Shown: positions 7,412-15,232 of the stretch, one piece after another | Position numbering within the stretch: position 1 is the stretch's first letter | How the letters are laid out: every line of letters begins with the position of its first letter | Assembly (NCBI GenBank): GCA_964529715.1 | Contig: CAZGXI010000058.1 | Span: forward strand, 1 to 18,840 | DNA: 18,840 bases | Reading direction: 5' to 3' | DNA from: CAZGXI01 sp964529715 | Lineage (GTDB): Bacteria; Chloroflexota; Anaerolineae; Aggregatilineales; Ch27 | The notes under the pieces: generated by a model | Databases searched by the model: none | What the model was told of the DNA's origin: nothing | What the model saw: only the letters and a program-made list of their open reading frames with translations | Position numbers and translations under genes: made by a program

Positions 7412-10261
7412 ATGAGCAACCGGCGTCTTTTCGCGCTTCTTTCGTGTTTGCTGCTGGCCGGGCTGAGCCTATCTGGGCAGGCGGCCCTCGCGCAGGGGGA
7501 AGGCGACGACGCCTGCCCATCGCTGGTCGAAACCGCGCTGCAAATCCTGGACGCCTCTTGCACGGCCCTGGGCCGGGACGAAGCCTGCTACGGCCACACC
7601 AGCGTCGAGGTAGACCTGGTCCAGCCGGGCGAAGCGGCGTTCGCCGCGCCGGGGGATCGCGTCCCGCTGGCGGAGGTGCAGCGCATCGCCACTGCGCCAT
7701 TGAGCCTGGATGGCCAGGAATGGGGGCTGGCGCTGCTGAGCACGCGCGCCAGCCTGCCGGATACGCTGCCCGGCCAGGGGGTGCTGTTCCTGCTGATGGG
7801 CGACGCGCGCCTGGAAAACGAGACGCCCGCCGATGCGGATGCCGGGCCGATGCAGGCGTTCTACTTCACCGCCGGGCTGGACGAACCCGCCTGCGCCGCC
7901 GCGCCGAACGCCCTGGTGATCCAGAATCCTAGCGGAACTGAGGCAACGCTGACCATCAACGGGCTGGACATCCGGTTCGGCTCGACGATAGTCGTCGCGG
8001 AGGTGCCCGCGCCGCAGGTGGAGGACCTGCCGCAGAGCCGCAACCCGGTTCTGATCCTGGGCTTGCTGGACGGGCATTTTTCGACGAACGTCAACGGCAC
8101 GCCTGTAGACCTGGTGCGCCCGCCGATGCAGCAGGGTCCCATCCCGGCTGTCGCCATTACCCTGAACGACCAGGGGCGCGTGGATTCGGATTCCCAATGG
8201 GTGCCACTGACGACTCCCTATGCTGACGCCACTATCCAGAATGGCTGCATGAACGTGGCAACGGTCCCCGCTTTCCAACCGGGGCTGCTGGGTTTCGGTG
8301 CAGGCCTTCAAACGCATAGGTGGATGCAGTCCTGTGAGACGACGGTCCGGTGGTTCGGCGACGTGACTCCGCCGGTGAGCATCGCGCCGCCGACGCACTC
8401 GATCCCGGTCGAGCGGCCCGGCGACGTGCGGGACTACAACCTGCTCGGCCCGGTGATGTACCCCGGTTGGGAACAGGCCGACATCGCGTACACGCCGCAG
8501 GTGTCTTTCGGCTACCAGCCCCTCCTTCCTTACTACTGGCGGGTGGACGAGATCGATTCGGGACAAGACTGGACCTTCTGGGGCAATCCCCTGCTCGATG
8601 GCGGCGGAGGCAACGACACGCTGTCTGGTGGAGGCGGCGATGATGTGCTGCACGGCTTATCTGGCAACGACACGCTGATGCAGTCGGACGGCCAAACCTT
8701 CCCGGTCGGATCGTCGTTCGGCCCCGGCGTGGAGTTCCAGGGACAGGCCCCGGCGCTGTTCACCTACGGCCCGCCGGGCAGCGGCGCGATGGTCTACGTG
8801 GAGGGAGGGCCGGATACCCCCTGGACCGGCTCGACGGTCGTCCAGTCGGATCAACCTTTTGCCGTGACCTTTACCTCTTCTGGGCTGACCGTGCAGGACG
8901 CGCGGGGGCGGCAGGAATACGCGGGCGGGGTCGATCTGGGATTCGCATATGACCTGCCCCCGTCCCGCTGGAGTCCCGGCTCCGGCCACGACTTTATCTT
9001 TGGGGGCGCGAACGCCACCGCCCACTACGACGCGGCAACACAGACTGCCGACGTGTACCTGATCGAAGGCACATTCCGGCGCGCGGATGATCCCGAAGCG
9101 CCGGTGTTCACCGGGCCGAGCGATGGGCAGACGGCGACTCACGTGACCGTCGCCCCGGACGGCGCGATGACCGAAGAAACCGTCCCGCTGGCCGAGGCCG
9201 AAGCGCACATGCCGTCGATATTCCGTCCGTCGAACGCGAATACGCTCAGCGTGCGCGTGCTGATGGTCAACCCGGTTGTCTTCGACGGGTCGGCACAGCA
9301 GGCGTGGTATCTGATGTTCGACCTGGACGGCGACCCGGCCACCGGCTTCGACGGCGCGCGACAGAACGCCATGTATACCGGCCTGGGGGTGGAACTGCTG
9401 ATCATGGCCGGGGCGCGGGATGACGGCACGGTGGGGGCCGGGGGCGTCTTTGCCGATCAACTGATGAACCCCGGCGCTGCGCCGCAGTCAGACCTGCCGG
9501 TCACGGTGACGCTCAGCAACGACGGACGGCTGCTGGACTTCCAGGCCCCGCTGGACGTGATCGTGCAAAAGCTGGAAGACCTGGGCATTCCCTTCGCGCC
9601 GGAGGCGGTGCGCTGGCGCGTCGCGGCGGTCAACTACGCGGCGGAAACGGAGCCGAAGGACGTTTACCCGGAGGTCGAGGGGATCGGCGCACCCGCCGAT
9701 ACCACTCCGCGCCCGCCTGCCGGGGCGTCGGTCAGCCTGTCGGCTTCTCAGACCAACGCCGGCCCGGTACGCTTTGAGGATCGCAGCACCAGCCCCGATC
9801 CCGACAACCCCATCACCGGGCGGCTGTGGGACTTCGGCGACGGCGCGACGTCCACTGAGGCGAATCCGGTCCACGCCTACGCCTACGGCGGCGTGTATAC
9901 GGTTATCCTGACGATCACCTTTGCCAACGGGGCGACGATGGACACGCAGCTTTCCCTGACGGTGGCCGGTCCGCCGGCGCCGGCGGGCGGCGCGCCTGCC
10001 GGGGGCGAATCTGTGGTCCCGGCGAGTGGCGATTTCTGTACGGCGAACGCCCTGCAGAACGCCAATCTGCGCGGCGGCCCCGGCACCTCCTTCGCCATCG
10101 TGGGTGGTCTGGCGGCGGGCGAGGGAGTGCAGGTCGTCGGGCAGAACGCCGCCGGGGACTGGTTCCAGCTTCGACAGGAGGGCGACCCGGCCTGGGCGGC
10201 GGCCTTTTTGCTAAGCGCGCCGCAGTGCCCGGCGGGGTTCACGCTGCCCGTCGCGCCGTAA
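7412..10261 (+). CDS. Secreted multidomain protein: RTX-like repeats, PKD and SH3b
   Basis: 949 residues from the ATG at 7412, which has AAGGGG about six bases upstream and gives a classical signal peptide (basic MSNRRL, hydrophobic core 6-24, cleavage near ALAQ|G); an in-frame GTG start 17 codons earlier would spoil it. Residues about 33-175 form a Cys-containing domain (CPSLVETALQ, ACYGHTSVEVDL) often seen in Chloroflexota SH3-domain proteins. Residues 397-423 hold three RTX-type nonapeptides (GGGGNDTLS, GGGGDDVLH, GLSGNDTLM) expected to bind calcium. A middle region near 620-760 has DLDGDPATGFDG, possibly another calcium loop, in a domain I cannot name. Residues 772-851 are a PKD domain (WDFGDG near 806). 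Residues 874-938 are an SH3b domain (NANLRGGPGTSF). It has no catalytic motif I recognise, so an adhesive or structural surface role is inferred. It converges on the oxidoreductase gene. Confidence 0.88.
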   Translation: MSNRRLFALLSCLLLAGLSLSGQAALAQGEGDDACPSLVETALQILDASCTALGRDEACYGHTSVEVDLVQPGEAAFAAPGDRVPLAEVQRIATAPLSLDGQEWGLALLSTRASLPDTLPGQGVLFLLMGDARLENETPADADAGPMQAFYFTAGLDEPACAAAPNALVIQNPSGTEATLTINGLDIRFGSTIVVAEVPAPQVEDLPQSRNPVLILGLLDGHFSTNVNGTPVDLVRPPMQQGPIPAVAITLNDQGRVDSDSQWVPLTTPYADATIQNGCMNVATVPAFQPGLLGFGAGLQTHRWMQSCETTVRWFGDVTPPVSIAPPTHSIPVERPGDVRDYNLLGPVMYPGWEQADIAYTPQVSFGYQPLLPYYWRVDEIDSGQDWTFWGNPLLDGGGGNDTLSGGGGDDVLHGLSGNDTLMQSDGQTFPVGSSFGPGVEFQGQAPALFTYGPPGSGAMVYVEGGPDTPWTGSTVVQSDQPFAVTFTSSGLTVQDARGRQEYAGGVDLGFAYDLPPSRWSPGSGHDFIFGGANATAHYDAATQTADVYLIEGTFRRADDPEAPVFTGPSDGQTATHVTVAPDGAMTEETVPLAEAEAHMPSIFRPSNANTLSVRVLMVNPVVFDGSAQQAWYLMFDLDGDPATGFDGARQNAMYTGLGVELLIMAGARDDGTVGAGGVFADQLMNPGAAPQSDLPVTVTLSNDGRLLDFQAPLDVIVQKLEDLGIPFAPEAVRWRVAAVNYAAETEPKDVYPEVEGIGAPADTTPRPPAGASVSLSASQTNAGPVRFEDRSTSPDPDNPITGRLWDFGDGATSTEANPVHAYAYGGVYTVILTITFANGATMDTQLSLTVAGPPAPAGGAPAGGESVVPASGDFCTANALQNANLRGGPGTSFAIVGGLAAGEGVQVVGQNAAGDWFQLRQEGDPAWAAAFLLSAPQCPAGFTLPVAP

Positions 10262-10275
10262 AATTCACCGGAACG

Positions 10276-10303
10276 GTGGGGACACGGCATGCCGTGTCTC
10301 CAC
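10276..10303. repeat. 28-bp palindrome in convergent gap, possible bidirectional terminator
   Basis: The arms GTGGGGACACGGCA and TGCCGTGTCTCCAC are complementary at 13 of 14 positions, the exception being a G-T pair that is still a wobble in RNA. It lies between the stop of the secreted protein gene (10261) and the stop of the oxidoreductase gene (10307). Neither side has a good T-run, so terminator function is inferred from position and stem strength. It is related to the palindrome at 12328-12355. Confidence 0.6.
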
Positions 10304-10306
10304 ATT

Positions 10307-11455
10307 TCATATCGTCTGCGCCGCCGGGTCGAGCGGCAGGGCCACCGGGCGGCCCCCCTCCAGCGATGACTGGCGGATCGCCAGGATGATCTCCTGATCC
10401 AGGCGCGCCTGCTGCGCGCCGTAGGTCGGCTCGCCGCCGCTGCGCACGGCCTCGACCAGGCTCAGGATGCAGCCCGCCACGCCGATCTCGTCGTCGTGCC
10501 ACTGCGGGCCGTGCCCCTTCTGCGCCGGGCGGAACGGGTTCTCCCACGCCACGATGGGCTGATCGGGGTCGCCCGTGTGCGCGATCATGCCCACCAGCGC
10601 GCCGCCATCCACGCGCTCCCAGCGCCGTTCCAGGGTGATAAAGCGCGGCGCTTCGCCGCCGGGGGCCAGCAGCGTCAGCCATTCCTGCACGTTCAGCCCG
10701 ACGCCGACGGTGATACCCATGCCTTTTTCCGCCAAAAAGCGGCTGCTGCGCCACCAGCGCAGGGCCGAGTCGTAGCCCACGTCGGTCCAGTGGAAGAGGC
10801 CCACCTGCCCGCCCGCGAATTCGACGATGCCGTGTTCCTGCGTCTCCTGACGTGGGCCGGTCGTGCCTGCCAGCCGGGACCAGTGCGCAGCCAGATCGTA
10901 TTGCCGCACCGCGCCCGTCACCTGCACCGGTTTCGCGTCGAAGCCCAGGTAGCTGCGCATCACGCTCACGCCGTGATAGCCGTGCCCGGCGAAGTCGTTG
11001 AACGCGGTGTGCACGCGCCCGAACAGCCCGGACGCGATCAGCTTGAGCTTGATCTGCTCCAGGGGACGGCGGTGGAACTGCTCGGCCACCTCGATCTTGA
11101 GGCCGCGTGTCGCTGCCGCCGCGATGATGGCGTCCGCCTCGCGCAGCCTATGCGCAATGGGCGTTTCCAGCAGCACGTGCAGCCCGGCTTCGACCGCCGC
11201 CAGGCCGACCTCACCGTTCGCACCATAGGCGACGGAGACAATGCCGATCTGCGGCGCGGTCTCGCGCACCAGTTTATTCAGATCGGTGTACCAGGGCACG
11301 GCCAGGCTTTCGCCCAGTTTCCGCGCCGACTCGACGCTGCGGCCCCACACGGCGACAAGGGTCGTGTGCTCCGGCATGGCCTTGAGCAGCGGGCCGTACA
11401 GATAGTCAGAACGGGTAGACGTGCCGACGATGGCAACGCGCAGGGGTTCGGGCAT
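10307..11455 (-). CDS. Gfo/Idh/MocA-family NAD(P)-dependent oxidoreductase
   Basis: 382 residues from the ATG at 11453-11455. The N-terminal Rossmann half starts LRVAIVGTST, with a degenerate glycine motif, and contains LLETPIAHRLREAD (about 95-108), matching the conserved EKP-type segment of this family with Glu97-Thr-Pro. EVAEQFHRRPLEQ (122-134) and the later mixed alpha/beta region fit the C-terminal Gfo/Idh/MocA domain. Such enzymes oxidise or reduce sugars, inositols and related polyols with NAD(P). The start is chosen by AGGAG seven bases upstream; a longer frame opening at 11695 would add 80 Arg-rich residues unlike the family. The ribosome site lies in a short near-palindrome (GGAGAATCTCC) that could mask it. 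The gene is divergent from the thioredoxin-like gene and converges with the secreted protein gene. The substrate is unknown. Confidence 0.9.
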   Translation of the reverse strand: MPEPLRVAIVGTSTRSDYLYGPLLKAMPEHTTLVAVWGRSVESARKLGESLAVPWYTDLNKLVRETAPQIGIVSVAYGANGEVGLAAVEAGLHVLLETPIAHRLREADAIIAAAATRGLKIEVAEQFHRRPLEQIKLKLIASGLFGRVHTAFNDFAGHGYHGVSVMRSYLGFDAKPVQVTGAVRQYDLAAHWSRLAGTTGPRQETQEHGIVEFAGGQVGLFHWTDVGYDSALRWWRSSRFLAEKGMGITVGVGLNVQEWLTLLAPGGEAPRFITLERRWERVDGGALVGMIAHTGDPDQPIVAWENPFRPAQKGHGPQWHDDEIGVAGCILSLVEAVRSGGEPTYGAQQARLDQEIILAIRQSSLEGGRPVALPLDPAAQTI

Positions 11456-11626
11456 GGAGATTCTCCTCTCGAAAGGGGGAGGCATGACTCGTTCTGTTGA
11501 TCGCCAGCCCCCCTGGCACTGATGATAGCGCCAGGGGCGCCGCCGCGCAGCAGTTTGCTTCAGGCTGCTCCCGGCGGCGTCGAACCGCCAGGAACGCCGC
11601 CAGAAACGCCCGCCAGGAAAAAGAGG

Positions 11627-11632
11627 TACAAT
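11627..11632 (+). promoter_or_regulatory. Possible -10 box for the thioredoxin-like gene
   Basis: TACAAT sits 66 bases before the ATG at 11699 in the divergent gap (11456-11698) and matches the -10 consensus at five of six positions. No good -35 is seen at 17 bases. On the other strand TATCAT (complement of 11522-11527) is a comparable candidate for the oxidoreductase gene. Confidence 0.3.
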
Positions 11633-11698
11633 ACCCCTGCCTTTTTCGCCCGCCGTATAGACGCCTCGACGCCTGCTTCTCAGGGAGAATGCCACATC

Positions 11699-12304
11699 AT
11701 GACCAAGCTGAGGCCCCTACTCCTAGCTACCCTGCTGATCCTGGGGGCGGCGTGCACCCCGGCGCAGCGAGACGTGCTGGGTACGCTCGCGGCTGCCGTT
11801 GCCGCGCCGGACACCGGTCCGCTGGGCGGGCAGGTTGCCGCGCTGCCGACGCCCGTTCCCCACGCCGCGCCGACCGCGACCCCGCCTTCCAGCGCCTTTG
11901 TTTTTCCCACCGAGACGCCCACCCCGCGCCCATTGACCGGGCCGCTGGCGACCCTGACCGCCGTCGCCGGGCTGCTGCCCACGCGCGATCTGTCCGCCAC
12001 GCCCTACGTGGTGGAACTGCGCGGCAGGCCGCACTTCATCGAGTTTCATGCCTGGTGGTGAAGCGCCTGCAACGCGATGCGCCGGTCGGTGCAGGCATTG
12101 GAAGAAGCGTATCAGGGCCGGATCGATTTTCACATCCTCAACGTCGATGACTTTTCCACGCGCGATCTCGCCATCCGCTACAACCTGACCGCCATCCCGC
12201 TGATCGTGCTGCTGGACGCGCAGGGCAACATGGCGGCGCGGCTGGAAGGCTACCAGACGCCGGAGCAACTTCAGGCAGCGATAGCGGCGCTGCTGGGGAA
12301 CTGA
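11699..12304 (+). CDS. Thioredoxin-like lipoprotein with in-frame UGA at the active-site Cys: candidate UxxC selenoprotein
   Basis: Read through the TGA at 12059-12061, the frame from the ATG at 11699 gives 201 residues. Residues 1-19 are a hydrophobic export signal ending LGAAC, an imperfect lipobox with Cys19. Residues 20-99 are a Pro/Thr/Ala linker, and about 100-201 form a thioredoxin fold. The segment HFIEFHAWW is followed by the TGA codon (position 121), then SACNAMRRS, so the motif is W-U-S-A-C with Cys124 as resolving residue; other thioredoxins have Cys at 121. Downstream, FHILNVDD, the cis-Pro segment TAIPLIVLLDAQGN (Pro167) and a terminal helix are all intact, with no second lesion. 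AGGGAGA at 11682-11688 supports the start. A SECIS-like hairpin follows the TGA. Expected role: membrane-tethered thiol-disulphide or peroxide redox work outside the cytoplasm. The alternative is a pseudogene or sequencing error (TGC to TGA); conventional annotation would give two fragments, 11699-12061 and an unsupported 12077-12304. Confidence 0.72.
12065..12096 (+). promoter_or_regulatory. SECIS-like hairpin after the in-frame UGA
   Basis: Bases 12078-12083 (UGCGCC) pair with 12088-12093 (GGUGCA), including one G-U pair, leaving an apical loop GGUC at 12084-12087. The loop begins 22 bases after the UGA. From memory, bacterial SECIS elements have an apical loop with an early G roughly 16-37 bases after the UGA, and the E. 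coli fdhF loop also contains GGUC. GCC (12065-12067) and GGC (12094-12096) can form a lower stem with a 5' bulge; alternatively GCCTGCA (12065-12071) and TGCAGGC (12090-12096) form a perfect 7-bp stem that competes with the upper one. GC-rich coding DNA makes hairpins by chance, so this supports but does not prove recoding. Confidence 0.5.
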
Positions 12305-12327
12305 GCGCGGCCCCGTCGGACCCTTTT

Positions 12328-12355
12328 GTAGGGGCACGTCATGGCGTGCCCCTAC
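12328..12355 (+). terminator. 28-bp palindrome followed by T-run; terminator of the thioredoxin-like gene
   Basis: The arms GTAGGGGCACG (12328-12338) and CGTGCCCCTAC (12345-12355) are perfect 11-bp complements around a 6-base loop, followed on the plus strand by TTGATTTTTG. It begins 24 bases after the stop at 12304 and lies before the stop of the convergent minus-strand gene (12393). It is a relative of the 28-bp palindrome at 10276-10303. Confidence 0.65.
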
Positions 12356-12392
12356 TTGATTTTTGCCCCCAGGAGAGGATCGGTAGACGACC

Positions 12393-15092
12393 TTACACCG
12401 CCTGGCTGCCGACCCAGAAGTGCGGTTTGGCAGCGGGCGGCATCGAAGCCAGCGAATACAGGTCGAAGACGGTCGGCACGGTCGCTTCGGCCAGGATCAC
12501 GCGGTCGGGATAGCCGTTGTTGTCGGCGTCCGACGGCTCGTTGGCGGCGTGCTTCCAGCCGAAGTCCTTCCAGTAGCTTTCCAGGCCGGGGTTGAAGAAC
12601 GGCGCCGGGTTGATCCAGTGGTCGGGCATCAGGCCCAGGCTTTGTTTTGCCCAGCCCCACTGGTGGAACAGCTCGTTCATGCGCAGCGGGATGTCTGCCG
12701 CGCCCTCGGCCTGGGCTTTCTGGCGCAACTCGGCCACGTAGCCCGGATGGAAGCGGCGCATCTCGAAGTGCAGATGGTCGTACTGGTTGAAGGTCCACGA
12801 CAGGCCGATGGGATCGCCGGGGGCGACGATGTCGCCTTTCTTGACCGCGATGCCCTCGTCGGTCATGTGGCCGAACAGGGCCACGTAGCGCCCATAGCGC
12901 ACGATCACGTTGTACGGCCCGGCCCCGTAGCCTACACTCTGCTTGTTCGGCCCGACATAGACCACGTAGCCCCAGTCCACCGAACACAGCTTGGTGAGCA
13001 GCGGGATGCCGAAGTCCAGGCCGCTGTGCAGACCACCCAGGTTGTTATACAGGCCGCCCGTGCTGGGGCTGAGCCGCCAGGTGCGGTAGGAGAAGTTGTT
13101 CGGCCCGAAGCCGCTGAAGCTATCCACCGCTGCCGGGTCGCAGACAGGCAGGCGCACGAAGCACGGCGTATGGTCAAAGTCCAGGGCGCGCGCGCGGCCC
13201 AGCGCCGGGTCGGTCGGCACGTCCGCCGGGTTGGGGGGCGGGATTTGCGGTGCAGGGACGGACCCCGCTGCCTCCGCCGGGGTCATGGCGCGCAACAGCC
13301 AGGCAGCGGCCCAGCCTTCTGCCCCGTTCGGCGTGCGGATGTAAACCCAGTTCTTGCCCTGCTTGAGCTTGTCCGTGACCGTTTGCGGCGGTTCCAGTGC
13401 GCTCAGGCGGCTGCCCATGTTCACCACGTCCAGCGGGCCAAAGTGCTGCCCCGGCCCGCCGCGCACATTGAGGTTTGCCGTCGTGGGAGTCAGCGGGACG
13501 GTCTCGCCTGCCGCGGTGATGTGGCCCAGCTTGGGCAGGTCCGCCGCCGTCACCTGCTTGACCAGCCAGGCGGCCACCCAGCCCTCCCGCCCGTCGGGGA
13601 TACGGATGTTAAGCCATTGATCCGGCTGGCTCAGCTTCGCCTGGACGGTTGCCTCGTCTTCCAGCGGCGTGAGCAGGTCGCCGGGCGAGGCACCGCCGAT
13701 GGGGGTATGCGTCGTGCTGGGGCCGCTGCGCACGTTGATTCCCTGGAGCGGGGTCAGCAGCAGGGTCACAGGCACGGCGGGCGGCGGTGGCGCGACTTCG
13801 GGAGCAGACGCAGGGGTGATGGCAGCCATTTCCTGCGGCGGGGCCAGGGTGATGGTCGCCTCTGCCGGGGTAAGGGCAGCCACGACCGCCGCCAGCGGTT
13901 CGGGCGGGGCCGAGGACTGTTCGCCCTCCTCGTCCAGCGCGGCCCGCAGCAGCCAGGCCGCCGCCCAGCCGACCTTGCCACCCGGCGTGCGCACCTGAAT
14001 CCACTGGCCCATCTGGCCCAGCTTGGCACGCACCGTCTGGGCATCTTCGAGCGGTTCCAGCCAGTCATCGGGTGTGGCGCCATCCACGCGCGGATGCTGG
14101 GTGCCGGGGCCGCTGCGGATGTTGATGTTGCCGGTCGGCACGAGCGCCCCTTTGGGCGGCTGTGGCACTTCGGCGCGCGCCAGCGTGAAGAACTGGTCGA
14201 ACACGGCCTGTTTAGGTTTGTTGGCGAGGTCCACCAGCCCGGCCTGGCGCAGCCCATCGGACCAGGCGAACCAGATCACCACCGGAATCTGCTTGCTGAA
14301 CTTCTTCTGGCACAGCGTGAACACGCCCTGCATGTACTTCGTGACCATGCCGTACTGTTCCGGCGGGAACGCGACCTTTTCTGAAACGCCGACCTCGGTG
14401 ATCCACAGCGGGATGTCCGGGAAGTTGCTGGTGAACTTGAGCAGGTGCGGCTCCAGCGGGGCGAACCAGCCGCCCCATCCTGGCGGCTCGGAGAAGTTGG
14501 GCGGCCATTTGCCGTAGGGGTGCACGCCGATGGCATCGACCGGCAGCTTGCCTTTCAGTTCCGTGCGCACGTCCTGCACGTAAGCCACTGCCGCATCGGG
14601 CGCACCGGCCAGCCCGCCGAAAACGATCGCCGCCTTGGGGTCCTGGGCCTTGATCGCGGCAGAAGCGGCCTGGAGCACTTTGGCGAAGTCCCGCGCCGAC
14701 ACGGCGGCAGACGACTCACCTTCAGAAATGTCGCCCTCGTTCCAGATTTCGTAAGCCACGCCCTGATTCCGGTAATGCGCGGCGACCCGCCCACACACCG
14801 CGCCAAAGCCCTGCGCGTAGGTATCCCAGTTGTGGTCGCTGCCTGGCTGCCAGGGGCCGTTGCCCCAGAACGTCTCCTGGTTCAACACCATCAGCGTGCT
14901 GATGCCGCGCTGCCGGTAGGCCGCGATCACGGGATCGTAAAAGTGAAAGGCATCTTCTAAACTCTGTAACTCGGCGTCGGCCCGCAAAACCAGCCGTACC
15001 CAGTCGAGACCTTTCAAGGTGTCCAGATCGGCAGGTTGCCCGACCGGATGGCGCGGATTGATGTTGAGGCCGTACTGAATCTTTTTTAACAT
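12393..15092 (-). CDS. Clan GH-A-like glycosidase + three SH3b + M23 peptidase fusion
   Basis: 899 residues from the ATG at 15090-15092, preceded by GGAG nine bases upstream; a GTG ten codons earlier lacks a ribosome site. Residues 1-305 resemble clan GH-A glycosidases (GH5/GH39 style): YEIWNEGD gives acid/base Glu119, WITEVGVSE gives nucleophile Glu233, and HPYG and VIWFAWSDG fit the barrel. SH3b modules lie near 318-383, 448-512 and 538-602, each with an NIRSGPG/NVRGGPG opening and a GWAAAWLL ending; Pro/Ala-rich linkers join them. Residues 685-785 are an M23 (LytM-like) domain with a complete zinc site: His689 and Asp693 (HSGLD), His742 (FGHMT), and His773/His775 (HLHFEM). The C-terminal 110 residues are unassigned. 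The design fits binding and cutting of cell wall or an extracellular polymer, yet no signal peptide or membrane segment is visible. A -10-like TATATAAC lies on the minus strand near 15143-15150. Confidence 0.88.
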   Translation of the reverse strand: MLKKIQYGLNINPRHPVGQPADLDTLKGLDWVRLVLRADAELQSLEDAFHFYDPVIAAYRQRGISTLMVLNQETFWGNGPWQPGSDHNWDTYAQGFGAVCGRVAAHYRNQGVAYEIWNEGDISEGESSAAVSARDFAKVLQAASAAIKAQDPKAAIVFGGLAGAPDAAVAYVQDVRTELKGKLPVDAIGVHPYGKWPPNFSEPPGWGGWFAPLEPHLLKFTSNFPDIPLWITEVGVSEKVAFPPEQYGMVTKYMQGVFTLCQKKFSKQIPVVIWFAWSDGLRQAGLVDLANKPKQAVFDQFFTLARAEVPQPPKGALVPTGNINIRSGPGTQHPRVDGATPDDWLEPLEDAQTVRAKLGQMGQWIQVRTPGGKVGWAAAWLLRAALDEEGEQSSAPPEPLAAVVAALTPAEATITLAPPQEMAAITPASAPEVAPPPPAVPVTLLLTPLQGINVRSGPSTTHTPIGGASPGDLLTPLEDEATVQAKLSQPDQWLNIRIPDGREGWVAAWLVKQVTAADLPKLGHITAAGETVPLTPTTANLNVRGGPGQHFGPLDVVNMGSRLSALEPPQTVTDKLKQGKNWVYIRTPNGAEGWAAAWLLRAMTPAEAAGSVPAPQIPPPNPADVPTDPALGRARALDFDHTPCFVRLPVCDPAAVDSFSGFGPNNFSYRTWRLSPSTGGLYNNLGGLHSGLDFGIPLLTKLCSVDWGYVVYVGPNKQSVGYGAGPYNVIVRYGRYVALFGHMTDEGIAVKKGDIVAPGDPIGLSWTFNQYDHLHFEMRRFHPGYVAELRQKAQAEGAADIPLRMNELFHQWGWAKQSLGLMPDHWINPAPFFNPGLESYWKDFGWKHAANEPSDADNNGYPDRVILAEATVPTVFDLYSLASMPPAAKPHFWVGSQAV

Positions 15093-15160
15093 GTCGTTTA
15101 CTCCACAAATTGACAGTTTCACAAAGCGGCAGGCGCAAAAGAGTTATATACCTGTTTAGT

Positions 15161-15202
15161 CAAAAATAAAAATCGCCGAGAGCAACACCGCTCCCGGCGA
15201 TT
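15161..15202 (-). terminator. Rho-independent terminator of the Ser/Thr kinase gene
   Basis: On the minus strand a 13-bp stem (complements of 15190-15202 and 15171-15183, 12 of 13 paired, the other G-T) with a 6-base loop is followed by TTTTTATTTTTG. It begins 31 bases after the kinase stop (15233) and separates the kinase transcript from the glycosidase/M23 gene, whose own promoter must lie just downstream of it. Confidence 0.85.
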
Positions 15203-15232
15203 GGACGATCAGGTCAACTCCGACGGCGCAGA

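Noticed and set aside
7469..8653. Minus-strand open frame of about 394 codons
   Set aside because: Antisense to the secreted protein gene, whose signal peptide and RTX repeats fix the plus strand as coding.
12077..12304. Separate 75-codon gene starting at the ATG at 12077
   Set aside because: There is no ribosome-binding site, it would begin inside the thioredoxin active-site helix and it lacks the first strand and nucleophile; it is the continuation of the 11699 frame after the UGA.
12420..14384. Long plus-strand open frame of about 654 codons
   Set aside because: It lies antisense to the glycosidase/SH3b/M23 gene, is rich in Arg, Gly, His and Val as expected from complementing GC-rich codons, and shows no domain motif.
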